Shown here one piece after another: positions 53,797-64,000 of a stretch of DNA of 64,000 bases; position 1 is the first letter of the stretch; each line of letters starts with the position of its first letter. The stretch is from Mauremys mutica. Its lineage: Eukaryota; Chordata; Testudines; Geoemydidae. The position numbers and the translations under genes are program-made. The notes beneath the pieces were generated by a model. The model saw only the letters and a list, made by a program, of their open reading frames with translations, had not been told where the DNA came from and did not search any database. The stretch covers positions 14,715,225 to 14,779,224 of the forward strand of contig NC_059073.1 of NCBI RefSeq assembly GCF_020497125.1, given 5' to 3'.

Positions 53797-55904
53797 CCAA
53801 CTCTGCTTGGCTTTTTGCAGTTCTCACCTTTCCCCTACACTTTCTGATGTCCAAGAGGTAGCTTTCATTGCTGATCCATCCCATCTTCTATTCCTTGTTG
53901 GCTTTCTGCTTTCTCTTAATAACCTGTTTGAGATGCTTGCTCATCCAGCTTGGTCTGCAACCCTTCCCTAGGAGTTTTTTTCCCTTTGCTTGGGATGCAG
54001 GCTTCAGGTAGTTTCTGAAACGTTAACTTAAAGTAATTCCAACTCTCCTCCACATTCAGTTTCTTGAGTTCTTCAGTCCAGTCCACTTCCCTAACTAATT
54101 CCCTTCATTTTTTTTAAGTTTGCCCCTTTGAAATCAACGACCCTAGTTGCAGACCTGTTTTTGTTTATCGTTCTATTTAGTTTAAAGTGAATTAACTCAG
54201 AATCACTTGAACCAAGATTGTCCCCTACAACCAGTTCTATGAGGTCCTCACTACTCACCAATACCAAATCTAAAATGGCATCCCCTCTTGTTGGTTTGGT
54301 GAAGAAATCTGTCAGCTATCACATCCAGGGAAATCTGGGCCCTACCATTATTAGTACCACTTGTCCTCTAAGCTATACCTGGGAAATTAAACTCTGCCAT
54401 AATCATACAATTCCCAGTAATGTTTCGTTCATTAAAAACAGGCTAGCTTGAGCTAGCGGGTCAAAAATAGCAGTGTGGCTATGGTGACACAGGTGGTGGC
54501 TTGGGATCTCCACCAAAGTGGACCTAGTATCTCAGATGGGATTGCATTCCAGAAGTTAGACTCACCCATAATGATCTAGCCCAATTAAAACATAACTGGC
54601 CAGATGGATGGTGCATGCAGGGGACTACCCAAATTACATCAAGAGCCGGACCAAAGGTATTAAGTCCACATTTTTTAATGTGGGCTAATATTCATAGGAA
54701 ATTGAGGTTGAGCATTCATTTGGCTAAAGTATCCCTATTGTGTGTAATCCTGTACACTTCCCTAGCATCTGGCTACATGCTGTACTTATCTCAGCACTCC
54801 TTGATTGTAAATTGGCAGATCTATTGTGGAGACAGGCACACGATGTGACACGTAATTTAAAGCTTTCATTGCTGTGCTGGGCTGTGCAATTTGTTTGATC
54901 CATTTGGAACCGGACTTATTGCATCCACATTCACTGTACTTCATTATTGCTGAAAATGAAAATCACACTGCTGTAATTTTACATTGTATGGGAAGGAAGA
55001 GCCAACCTGGGAGCCACTGTTAAGCACTAATCCCATCTTTCTGCATTAATATTTTGTTATTGGGTTTTTTTTATAAGCACCTCCTATACTTGCTTCCTTT
55101 CTGCCAGATGGTGAAATGAACAGTGCTATTTGGACTACAGCAGTTGATTCTCTTTGTGATGTGGCTGCTGCAGGTTAAAACTCCAGTGTTCAGAAGCAAT
55201 TGGCCTGGCCAATGGCTGGGTGAATATGATATTATGGGATATTGGAAGTGCAGGGAACAAAGAGAGGAAAAAACATAAGACACATATTTGAATGGTTAGC
55301 ATAACATATTTGTGTCTGGTGTGGGACAGCTGGCCGCATTAATGCCTTCTGTCATAGCAGGGCCTGCTAATCACTTTGTCAGTTGCTTCCTTCATTTTTG
55401 GTCATTTGACAGTATTTATTTTATTAAGAGAAAAATAAGCAGAGATCCTGATTCTGCCCTGAGACTCACTGACCTCAATTAATAGAGTAGGTGAAATAAA
55501 TGAAACATTTCTCCTTTTTTCATAACTCCCCTCCCCCCCCTTAAAATTAAAAACATAGACAAATTTCACTGAAAACTCTCATTCTGGCACATTTCCACCT
55601 GCTCTCCTGCCTCTCAAGTCCTTGAGAACCACAGACAGAATTTGATCCAAGCAAAGGAGATTATTATACCGGGAAACACCTGAATCTCTCTCTCAACTGT
55701 AAACTCTGCAACACAGTCACATGCACAAAGCATGGGATCATCATGAGATACATCCGTAAAAGAAATCACACCACTCAGCACATGACATTTATTTAATCAC
55801 ATTTTGGATGAGCTGTCAGACTAGAAAGAGAACTTCTTTCTCTCTTAGGTGCTTATATGCCCCCCCCATTGCCATAGCATCTGTCCCTCTCCCAGCTGTT
55901 GATG

Positions 55905-56062
55905 GGTTTATATGCACAACAGTGCTGTGATGTAGAGATTATTTCCCTCATTTTACAGATGGGAAACCGAAGCACTAAGTGTTTTCAGTGACTTGCCTGA
56001 GGTCACACAGGAAGTCTGTGGCAGGGCTGAGACAAGAATCCAGATGTCCTGAATGTAATCCA
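55905..56062 (-). repeat. MIR-like core-SINE
   Basis: CCCTCATTTTACAGATGGGA, GACTTGCCTGAGGTCACACA, GGAAGTCTGTGGCAGGGCTG and AATCCAGATGTCCTGA on the + strand: the reversed MIR core, well preserved for about 155 bp. Confidence 0.85.
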
Positions 56063-57384
56063 ATCCCTCTTCTATCCTTTCTCCACACCCACCTCCCCTT
56101 TGGACCATATACCAGATTTCCGTTGTTTGTCAGTGTGCCCCGAAACCTGGTAGAGCTGGATTCCAACATGAGTATATGGTGCACCCCTCACATGTGCACA
56201 CTCCAGTTCCTGCATCCGGCTTCCCTTCCACAGTGGAGCCTCCTGGATTCCTCTGCAGAGGGTCCTCTGGGCCTGCAGAGGGATCAGCTAGATCTGCCAG
56301 GCCAGCCTTGACTGGAACACCTTATGTGTCTCTGGAGTATCCAGATGTTTCCATAGATCTCCATATAGGGGAATCTAGGGGTCTCATTGGATGCCATTGC
56401 ATGATACTAGCTTGTGGTGTCTGCTACTTCCTCCCAGAAGCAAAACTTTTTCATTAACAGGAGTGTAGACATTAAAAATGGTAAATTGCTTTTCTGGAAC
56501 ATCGCGTTTGGCTGTTCTAGAATTGTTACCAGTTCTGGAATTCCAGTTCTAGAATTGTTACCAGTTTAGTGCTGTCCCCCTTCTTATTAAGTATAGGGAC
56601 TAGCACTGGAACTAGTAAGCTCTCTAATACTGGAGTGAACTTTTTATGTGCACACCATGTACTAGCAAAGGAAAGAGTGAATTCAGCTTTCCTAGGATAC
56701 CTGTAACTGACTATATAGGGAAAAAATCCAGATGTGGACTTTTGTGCTTTACTTGTATAGGTCCATATCCATAACTGGACAGGCACATCTGTCTCTGGCA
56801 ACACAGATGTGCAGTAGAGTATCAATTCTGCCGGTGAAATTTATAAACTTCAGCTTAGTTTTCTTGCAGCAACATTCCCTTCCCCCACTCACTCACCTGC
56901 ATGTTCGCCAAAATTGAGAACAAGCATTTTAAAGGCAGCAGTCAGGGAAACCCAGTGAGGGCAGTTTAGACAGCTTTGTGACAGTTACACACGTCTGGCG
57001 AGGGAAGACCAGTGACATTATATTAAACATATGAGTCTATTGTTAAACAATTTGTTTTATTTTAACAGGCAGTCATGCTAGAAGGCTCTTTTGGTTTATG
57101 AAACTGGTGAGGCATTTGGTACCAAGACAATAAGAGTATATTTTACTTTTCTATAGTACCTTTCATCTCAGAGGCTCTTAAAGTTCTTTACAAATTACAG
57201 AGACACAGCGGTGCTGAAATGCAACCACCTCTAAGGTGAGATAGCAGAAAGCTGGCACACAACTCTATGCAAAACAGTGGGAAGAGGGGAAATTTTGGCT
57301 AAGAACCTACCGCATCAATAAAATGTTTTTTGTGTAAACAGATCTTAGCCTTTCACAGGTCAACTTTCTATTTAACTGTGAAAA

Positions 57385-58206
57385 CAACGAGGAGTCTGGT
57401 GGCACCTTAAAAACTAACAGATTTATTTGGGCATAAGCTTTCGTGAGTAAAAAACCCACTTCTTCAGATGCGTGGAGTGAAAATTGCAGATACAGGTATA
57501 ATATATATTGGCACATGAAGAGAAGGGAGTTACCTTACAAGTGGAGAACCAATGTTGACAGGGCCAATTCAGTCAGGGTGGATGTGGTCCACTCCCAATA
57601 ATTGATGAGGAGGTGTCAATACCAAGAGAGGGAAAATTGCTTTTGTAGTGAGCCATCCAGTCCCAGTCCCTATTCAAGCCCAAATTGATGGTGCTAAGTT
57701 TGCAAATGAATTGTAGTTCTGCAGTTTCTCTTTGAAGTCTGTTTTTGAAGGGTTTTTTTGTTGAAGGATGGCTACTTTTAAATCTGTTATTGAGTGTCCG
57801 GGAGATTAAAGTGTTTTCCTGTTGGCTTTTGTATGTTACTATTCCTGATGTCTGATTTGTGTCCATTTATCCTTTTACACAGAGACTGTCCGGTTTGGCC
57901 AATGTACATGGCATTGCTGGCACACGATGGCATATATCACATTAGTAGATGTGCAGGTGAATGAGCTGCTGATGGTGTGGCTGGTGTGTTGGGTCCTAGG
58001 ATGATGTCGTTAGAGTAGATATGGGGACAAAGAAGGCAACAGGGTTTGTTATAGGGATTGGTTCCTGGGTTAGTGTTTCTGTGGTGTGGTGGGTAGTTGT
58101 TGGTGAGTATTTGCTTCAGGTTGGGGGGCTGTCTGTAAGCGAGGATTGGCCTGCCTCCCAAGGCCTGTGAGAGTGGGGGATCATTTTCCAGGATAGGTTG
58201 TAGAAA
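57385..58206 (-). mobile_element. Penelope-like element, GIY-YIG end, frameshifted
   Basis: On the - strand: LGGRPILAYRQPPNLKQIL (from about 58170), a Cys-rich NKPCCLLCPHIY, then VIYAIVCQQC and, after a +1 shift, MYIGQTGQSLCKRINGHKSD (about 57940-57860), which is the GIY-YIG endonuclease core, followed by FKNRLQRETAELQFI and LGLNRDWDWMAHY (57573-57866). Known: Penelope-like retroelements carry an RT followed by a C-terminal GIY-YIG endonuclease. The distal part 57385-57480 (GGTGGCACCTTAAAAACTAA, CATAAGCTTTCGTGAGT) is a very common turtle repeat end. The RT itself is absent (5' truncation). Confidence 0.85.
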
Positions 58207-58260
58207 TATTGAAAATTGTTGAAAATAATGGAATTGTTATTAAAAATTGTTGAAAATAAC

Positions 58261-58326
58261 AGAACACCACTGGCCATCACATACATCCCCCAGCTAAAAC
58301 CTCTCCAGCGCATCATCAACGATCAC
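58261..58326 (+). mobile_element. Inverted 5' piece of the same Penelope-like element
   Basis: The + strand reads RTPLAITYIPQLKPLQRIIN, the segment I expect immediately upstream of LQPILENDPPLSQALGGRP in this element, but that continuation is on the - strand (58206 downward). So the two adjoining pieces are head to head. Between them, 58207-58260, is AT-rich DNA with a duplicated AAAATTGTTGAAAATAA. Confidence 0.65.
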
Positions 58327-58724
58327 TGGTTGAACATGAGCATAAACCAGTCTTTCCTGTCTTCAGGTTATGGGCCTGAGTTTTAATTCAAGGGAATTTC
58401 ATCTGCTTACAGATGGACCTCAACCATAGCACCGGCTTCCGAGTACTCCAGCTCTGTTGTGACTCTGTCCTGTTTTCCAGAGTAGATCTCAATTTGGCAG
58501 TACAATATTAGCACAATTTAGAATTTTACAGACTCCGGGGAGTCATTGGGAGCTGTGTGCGCAAACCCTGGGCAGAATCTGGCCTGTGAATTCTAACTGT
58601 TCTGTGCGGTTAACATTTGCACTTCTTTGCTGGTCCATGTGTGTTTCAAAGAGAAATTCTGGACTAAGTGAGAAGCAGTCTCTGCTGCTGGTTTGTAATG
58701 TCTGATTTTCTCTTGACTGCACAG

Positions 58725-58778
58725 GGCAAGAAGGGTGAAGTTGGTCTCCCGGGACTCGATGGCTTGCCTGGACCTCGG
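58725..58778 (+). CDS. COL22A1: COL22A1 exon, 54 bp, Gly-X-Y
   Basis: Encodes GKKGEVGLPGLDGLPGPR, six perfect triplets. The acceptor is TCTCTTGACTGCACAG and the donor GTGAGT. Phase 0. It is the last exon in the window; I searched the remaining 5.2 kb for AG-flanked Gly-X-Y blocks and found none, so the next exon lies beyond base 64000. Confidence 0.93.
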
Positions 58779-58924
58779 GTGAGTGACGTTTATGCTTTCT
58801 TCTTTAGAAACACAATAGCAATAAAACCAGACGTGATAGAGTTTTGGTAAAAAGGGACACCCCTGTATGAATAACATTTGTTCTAAGAAGCCCTCAGGCA
58901 GACAGCAGTGCTGCATGCAATGAG

Positions 58925-59034
58925 TGGCACTGATTCTCCTTTTCTTTACACCAGTTTTACAGTGGTGTAACTCCAGGAGCATGAATGGAGTTATTCCTTT
59001 TTTACACCAGTCTGAGTAAGGAGAGCCAGGCCCA
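58925..59034. repeat. Imperfect palindromic repeat
   Basis: GGCACTGATTCTCC ... TTTACACCAGTTTTACAGTG followed by an inverted copy ending GGAGAGCCAGGCCC; centred on ACTCCAGGAGCATGAATGGAGT. Same family style as 32913-33028. Confidence 0.6.
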
Positions 59035-59698
59035 GTGTCTCGCATTCACTTTATCTTTCTTAACAGTCTCTCACGAGGTACCTGAACCAGGGCATTCTCT
59101 GGACATCACTTTTACATCACTATTCCCAGGGTGAGAGCCTCTCGGTTTACAGTACTTGGGGCAGCATCTCTGCAAATTACTGACCGTGCGAACTGATCAT
59201 TGCAGAAAGACACCCTGTCAGTCAGTGCAGCAGGGGAAGGGGCTGTTTAAACCTTGCTTCGTTATTGGTCAGGTGGCACATCCCATGGAGGCCTCTGGGG
59301 TTCACTTTTCCTTTAGGGGAGGAAGGGGAGGAGGGTGGATAAAGAAGATAGAGACAGGATGTGTTTGCAGTTCAGTTCTCCAGAGCAAGGGAGATTCCCA
59401 CTTTTGGGTCTGTACTCACATAGCCCATTGTTCTAAGGCTACTGGGCCAGCTTCTGACCACTGCAGGGGTCAGTGGCGTTGCATGAGCAGTACATTAAGG
59501 CAGAATTTGGCCCGTTGGGTTGAGCATGGGGTGTCATATGCCCTGCAGGGGGACCACATTGACGCTTGGCGCCTCCAACTCTCATTTCCTTTCCAGCGGC
59601 TTTTGGAAGCCATGCGAGATGATCTAAAGGGGCGCGTGATTCCACAACTGTTTCCGTACAACGACCCCGTCTTGCAACAGGAAAATGCTTTGGAAATT

Positions 59699-60340
59699 TG
59701 TCACAGGATGAGTGGCTCCTTTAAGGGGAAATGGGGCCAACTCTACCTATGCCCTAATAAATTGGCTGCTTCCCAGCTTGAGGAGCAGGGACTAAGGGAG
59801 TCAGCTAGGGTGACCAGATGTCCCGATTTTATAGGGACAGTCCCGATTTTTGGGTCTTTTTCTTAGATGGGATCCTATTACCCCCCCACCCAACCCTGTC
59901 CCAATTTTTCACACTTGCTGTCTGGTCACCCTAGAATCAGCTGACTCATTAAAGGACCCCTAGGCCTTAGACAAGGGATGAGAGAGATCAGTCTAGGGGA
60001 GGAGCCGCAGGGGCCGCCTCCTTTGGGAGGTCCTGAACCAGGCTGTACAGGAGAACATTACACCAGGGCAACCAGCCTAGATGCTGAGTGCTCAATGCAG
60101 AGCAGACTGGGGCAGAAAAGATCCCACCTGAGCTGTGTAGGAGCTTTAGTGATGGATTTCATTTGCGGACTTTGAAGATTGTTTTGAATTATTTGTTATT
60201 AAACCAGCCCTGGTATTAGCAGCAAGAAAGCCTGTGTGAAGTTCACTAAAGAGTCCTGAAGAGGAGGAAAACTGAGGCAGGGTCCTGCAGAGCTCCTGCT
60301 GGCCATGAGGGAGGTCTCAGGAGATGACTGCCCTGTTACA
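59699..60340 (+). mobile_element. Candidate solo LTR
   Basis: It begins TGTCACAGG and ends CCTGTTACA, a TG...CA block whose ends are inverted partners over 9 bp with one mismatch, typical of LTRs. It contains GTTATTAAACC near 60197-60210 as a possible polyadenylation region, and GAAAACTGAGGCAGGGTCC near the end. A MITE (59818-59931) accounts for 114 bp. The 5-bp flanks (GAAAT, GAATC) match only partly, and no second LTR or primer site was found. Confidence 0.5.
59816..59933. mobile_element. 114-bp MITE with TA duplication
   Basis: The element 59818-59931 has ends GGGTGACCAGATGTCCCG and TGTCTGGTCACCC, inverted partners, flanked by TA on both sides (mariner-like). The interior contains ATAGGGACAGTCCCGATTTT and a C run. 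It lies inside the candidate LTR. Confidence 0.8.
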
Positions 60341-61603
60341 GAATCCCTTCGCTTCTCGCCATAAGGAAAGGGAAGATGGTCGCAAACCATCTCGACCCGT
60401 TTGTGACCACACTCCCCAACGGAGTACCCAGGGGAGAATATAACAACACATTAACCCCCTTTTTAATAATACATTATCAGTCCTAAGGTTGGGGAATTTA
60501 GCTCTACAATCAGTTAAACTTTCAGACACAGAAGAGCCTAGATTCTAGTGTGAAGGGTTGTATATACGGTGAATAAGACACAGTTAACTGTTGGTTGTTT
60601 TTGCTTTGCTGATACTTATTATTTCCCCTGGCAAGTAATGCTCTTGTTACTAGGAAACATCAGCGAGAAATGGATTCTAGAGCAAATGTTCTGTATTAAA
60701 CTGTTAAGGTGACTGTGAAAGCCATCAGAGACAAAATCCAATAGTTTGCTGTGTTGGTTCAGGTGAAGCCCATTACAGCCAATTTAGAATGCTGCCATTT
60801 CGGGCCTGCTTTTTGCAATGTCTATGCTTTTCGGGACTCGTTTCATTCTGCAGCATCTGGTTTAGCAGTTGTTCAGCAGCTGCGGGGAATGGGAATGTAG
60901 TAACGTGTTTTTTCAAATACATTTTAAAGATTTCTTTGTAATGCTGGATGACATTAAAACTTCCCGTTGAGTGTTATGGACATTATGAACAACCCAGTTT
61001 AAAAAAAAATACAGTTCCGGATATCTGTCTCTGAATTAATCAATAATTAACGATTACACGATGAACATAATTCTACCTTAACTGAAGCTCTGAAGGGTTT
61101 TTTATATACTTTCAGGGCACTATTTCAATATTCCTGATGAAAAAGATTGCTGATTTAGCATTACGCAGCTTTTCCCTTAGCACTAGCAAAACAAAGCTTG
61201 CAAATTTTATGTTAATCAGAAAGAGATAAAACTCCAGTACCATCAAGGGATTTTTAAATTGACTGACCATTTGCTGTTCCTCTATTTATATTAACTTTAA
61301 GAATAAAGAAAATGGTGCATGTTCTTGTAACAGCACCCTGAGCTGTGCATGTGACTGCAGACTTCCAGACACATTGGATAAAAAGAGCTTCAGATTTGGT
61401 CATAATGAAAGCACCTTCCACCTTATAGCACTTTTTAATGGCAGGTTTTTATGGGTTTTTTTTTTTACCATTGCTGCTTTATTGTCTTTTAAGTAAACCA
61501 GTGCATGGATTCAGGGAACACTCAAGAGGAAAAGAGAATGTCTCAGATGAGGTCCTTAAAGAACAGTCACAGGTTCTGCCTTCTCCTGCTCAAAATTCTA
61601 CTC

Positions 61604-61895
61604 CGGCTACGTCTACACTACCATAGTAAGTCAACCTACGTTATGCTACTCCAGCTATGTGAATTATGTAGCTGGAGTCGACGTAGCTTAGGTTGACTTA
61701 CTGTGGTGTCTACATGGCGCTGGGTCGATGGGAGACACACTCCCGTCGACTTACTTTACTCTTCTCGTTTGGGGTGGAGTACTGGGGTCGACCAGAGAGC
61801 GATCTGCGGTCGATTTGGTGGGTCTTCACTAGACCCCCTAAATCGACCCCCGGTGCATCTGTCGCCGGGGCTTTGATCGGACTAAAGTATAGACC
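61604..61895. mobile_element. Harbinger-like MITE with internal hairpin
   Basis: The left end GGCTACGTCTACACTA and right end AAAGTATAGACCCC resemble, in inverted order, the ends of 42328-42596. Internally, AGTAAGTCAACCTACGTTAT (61624) pairs with GTAGCTTAGGTTGACTTACT (61683-61702) as a 37-40 bp hairpin arm. Terminal repeats are imperfect and the target duplication is not clear. No coding capacity. Confidence 0.7.
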
Positions 61896-63655
61896 CCATT
61901 GGAGTTGGGGTAGAGCACAGGACAGACGCAATGATGGGATCACAGCACATTTTCACACATGCTGCAGGGCGTGAGTGGGTTGAACCAGAGCGTGTGTCTT
62001 TATCTAGGGCCACTGAATGAGAATGATTTGTGTCTAGGAGGAGACAGGGGCGCACTGAGTGACAGCTAAGTTCACTTGGGGCAGCAGAATACCTCGCAGC
62101 AGTTCTTGTCCTCCCTGCTCGTCTCTGATGGCTGTCCGGGAGGAAGGGAAAGATCCTGTGACACGTTGAGAAAAGACCATGGGATGACACCAGTGCCTGT
62201 GATAACATCCCCTCCTCCCTCCACAAAACACACGCCGCTTCTCAGCTTGCGTGAAGAACTGGTTGAAAAATAGGACAGAGCTTTTGTGACAACCATGCCC
62301 CTCTTTTTTCATGAACATTTCAACCAAAAAACTTGTTACAATTGAGAATGTGGAATTTTTTTCAGCCAGACCCAGTTGTGTGTGAGCTGCTGTTGAGTGC
62401 ACGTCTTCTACAGCTGCCTTATCTATTTAAGCAAAATTAATATTTGTATTTCGCAAGCACTAGCAATGGTATAAGAGCTTCTGTAGACTAGCACAGTAAG
62501 AGAAGAGCTAATGTAGATAGGCTGAGGCAGTTTTTCTCCCTGCTCTGAGTAGATTTGTTTGGCACAGTGATAAAAACACCTGAACCCATCTATACTAGTA
62601 GCTTAACACTGGTGCAAGCAGCAGCATTAATGACAGTTGCTGGAATCTGGGTACAGAACTGGGTACTGACAGTTGCTGGAATCTGGAATCTAGTTTAGAT
62701 TCCCACATAGATCCAGAGCACTTCTGATTTCTGATTACCTTTTTAAAGAGACCTTGAGTATAAACCCTAGAATGTGCTGAGTTCTTAACATTCTATTTAC
62801 GAGGTAAGACTTTAGTAAGGGAGTGTGTAAAAATTAGAGACGTGCCTGAACTGCAAAACTTAGATCTGAATCCAAACTCTCCCAAAGGTGCTTGAAGTGG
62901 GGGGATTGGTGCAGGACTATCTTTGATAAGAATTAAAACAGGGAAAGGAAAAAAAATCTGGAGCCTGTTAGCTTACTAATAGCATTGAAGCCAAAAAACC
63001 CTGATGAATGTTTTCTGTTGTTTTAAATTTGTTGTACTGACTGAATAAAAACCATTAAAAACAAACAAAAAGGAGAAATTAAGCTTGTTCATCAATAAAC
63101 ATAAGAAATCCCAGGCTGTGCCTTATGCTAAGATACAAAATTAAGCAAAAACTTTTTTTTTTTTGCTGAAAAGAAGATATTCTCAGTGAGAAACTGCAAT
63201 GTACAAAGCCTCTGCATTCTTATGGCCTCAGGAGATTATCAGTAATTTTTGTTCAGAAACGTTGGTGCTCCAGTTATCATGCCACTTGGCTTAATAACTA
63301 GAGACCTGGTCCATTATGAATGATGCAGCAAGCACTTAAAATGATTAAAAAGCCATACAAGTTAAATGTACACGACTACTGGCCCTTAGGCCATGGTTTT
63401 CAGTGTTTCCAGCAGACTCTCTTTCTCTATCCTTTTACTATTCTCTTGATTTACAAAACAGGATTTGAGTGGAGAATACAATTTAGTGTTGCAATGCAGC
63501 ATTCATCAAAAATCTAGCACTGGAAATGTTAGTGTAAGGAGATGTGGGCAGCAGACTAGAGGCGAGCTGAAGAACAGGTGTAAGGACCCCAAATGGGTGG
63601 CTGTTCAGATGTCAGCTGGTTGTAGGAAGCATAGTAGAAAAGGGGAGTTTTGAGA

Positions 63656-64000
63656 TACCGTATATACTCGATCATAAGCCGGTTCGTTTATAAGCCGACC
63701 CTCCCAAGATGAGTAAGTAAAAATTGAATTTTTTTATGACCCATTCATAAGCTGACCCTATAATTCAGGGATTGGCAAACTTTGGTTCCTGGTCCATCAG
63801 GATAAGCCGCTGGCGGGCTGAGGAAGTTTGTTTACCTTGAGCATCCACAGGCACGGAGGTAAACCTAAGTAAACAAAATCTCCCAGCCTGCTGGAGCTGC
63901 TCTGGTGGGCTGGGTGGCGCAGCCGCAGCCTGCTCCGGTGGGCCAGACCGGGCAATATGGCTGCAGCCTGCTCCAGCGGGCGGGGTGGACGTTGCGGCTG
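63656..64000. mobile_element. DNA element end with nested hAT-like element, cut by window edge
   Basis: TACCGTATATACTCGATCAT at 63656 followed by AAGCCGGTTCGTTTATAAGC and CATTCATAAGCTGACCC is the left end of a widespread vertebrate DNA repeat. At 63766 CAGGGATTGGCAAACTTTGG begins a hAT-type end, with GATAAGCCGCTGGCGGGCTG inside and GC-rich CCTGCTCCRGYGGGC units repeating to the window end. Right ends lie beyond 64000. Confidence 0.6.

Larger units (their letters stand above)
50200..54425 (-). mobile_element. Old CR1-type LINE, interrupted by DNA transposons
   Basis: Read on the - strand, LINE sequence is present in pieces 50200-50336, 51361-52942 and about 53797-54425. Frame 52009-52401 carries GDPQGSVLGLILPNVFIN and a catalytic box that reads FTDG instead of F/YADD, so the second catalytic Asp is lost. 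Frame 51704-51886 is the C-terminal FRLEIRQRFLTISGAKFWNS segment. The 3' end reads GACCAGAAGGCACCATCATG, CATCTAGTCTGACC on the + strand. It is more diverged than the other CR1 copies. Two DNA elements are inserted within it. Confidence 0.88.
37470..58724. other. COL22A1 intron, 21 kb, transposon-rich
   Basis: Largest intron in the window. Collagen-frame continuity suggests no exon is missing in it. It carries the ERV fragment, Penelope pieces, CR1s, hAT, Harbinger, MIR and LINE copies listed separately. Stretches without recognised content: 38571-39700, 41482-42327, 43290-44723, 45723-46129, 46858-47473, 47801-50199 and 54426-57384 (apart from the MIR at 55905). Confidence 0.7.
1..64000 (+). 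other. COL22A1: COL22A1 gene, internal part (11 exons and their introns)
   Basis: The whole window appears to lie inside one collagen gene read on the + strand. Collagen XXII is a FACIT-family extracellular matrix collagen found at tissue junctions such as the myotendinous junction; this part encodes its collagenous region, downstream of the N-terminal von Willebrand A and thrombospondin-N-like domains, which are not in the window. Seen directly: eleven + strand exons, each a whole number of codons, each flanked by AG and GT, all phase 0, giving 181 residues of Gly-X-Y repeat with one break. The gene name is inferred from exon order, the GLQGER motif and agreement with remembered vertebrate collagen XXII (for example the GLQGER, GERGLDGFPGKPG and EGLKGEQGAPGPRG segments occur in the same order). 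Another FACIT collagen is the main alternative but unlikely. Confidence 0.9.
58779..64000. other. COL22A1 intron, 3' part of window
   Basis: Contains a palindromic repeat, a candidate LTR with nested MITE, a hairpin MITE and a terminal DNA element. 59035-59698, 60341-61603 and 61896-63655 show nothing else recognisable. No further collagen exon. Confidence 0.7.

Noticed and set aside
59156..59866. 236-codon + strand frame
   Set aside because: It crosses the proposed LTR start and the MITE with no change in character, has no recognisable domain, and is most simply chance; less convincing than the 237-codon frame at 38891.
1..64000. CRISPR arrays, bacterial operons, phage modules
   Set aside because: No regularly spaced short direct repeats with unique spacers and no prokaryotic gene structure; the window is vertebrate intronic DNA.

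Overview
This window is internal genomic DNA of a vertebrate, most likely a cryptodiran turtle. It is almost entirely intron. The only host gene I can support is the collagen XXII alpha-1 chain gene (COL22A1) on the + strand, seen as eleven short in-frame Gly-X-Y exons between 2563 and 58778. The turtle assignment rests on the repeats: a tRNA-derived SINE with a CR1-like 3' tail (26165-26345), which is the structure of the cryptodiran turtle Cry family, plus many CR1 LINE copies, MIR-type core-SINEs, hAT and Harbinger-like miniature transposons, and a Penelope-like remnant. There are no bacterial-style operons, no CRISPR array and no rRNA or functional tRNA gene.

Gene layout: exons lie at 2563-2616, 4315-4368, 13293-13346, 16554-16598, 25155-25208, 29659-29712, 33225-33260, 35589-35618, 36583-36636, 37416-37469 and 58725-58778. 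All are phase 0, have GT-AG introns and measure 54, 45, 36 or 30 bp. Joined, they encode 181 residues of collagen triple helix with one short interruption at the 36-bp/30-bp exon pair. The gene call rests on exon order, on GLQGER in the 45-bp exon (described as a collagen XXII integrin-binding motif) and on close agreement with the vertebrate collagen XXII sequence as I remember it. The first and last exons of the gene lie outside the window.

Introns: the 8.9-kb intron 4369-13292 holds two oppositely oriented CR1 copies inside a split MIR-like SINE. The 8.6-kb intron 16599-25154 holds a 2.1-kb non-autonomous Harbinger-like element and an RTE-clade LINE. The 4.4-kb intron 25209-29658 holds the turtle SINE and an LTR-like block. 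The 21-kb intron 37470-58724 is the densest: an ERV fragment with a tRNA-Trp-type primer site inside a DNA transposon, a 75-bp minisatellite inside a hAT-like element, a Harbinger MITE, several CR1s, a LINE C-terminus of the restriction-like endonuclease type interrupted by a hAT element, a long CR1 carrying nested DNA transposons, and a Penelope-like element with a head-to-head inversion. The last 5.2 kb (58779-64000) contains a candidate solo LTR with a MITE inside it, a hairpin MITE and a nested terminal element.

I found no clear novel functional system. The observations most worth checking are the inverted Penelope-like element, the restriction-like-endonuclease LINE remnant, the alpharetrovirus-like primer site, the multi-layer nested transposons, an unexplained 237-codon open frame at 38891-39604 (-), and the integrin-motif exon of COL22A1.
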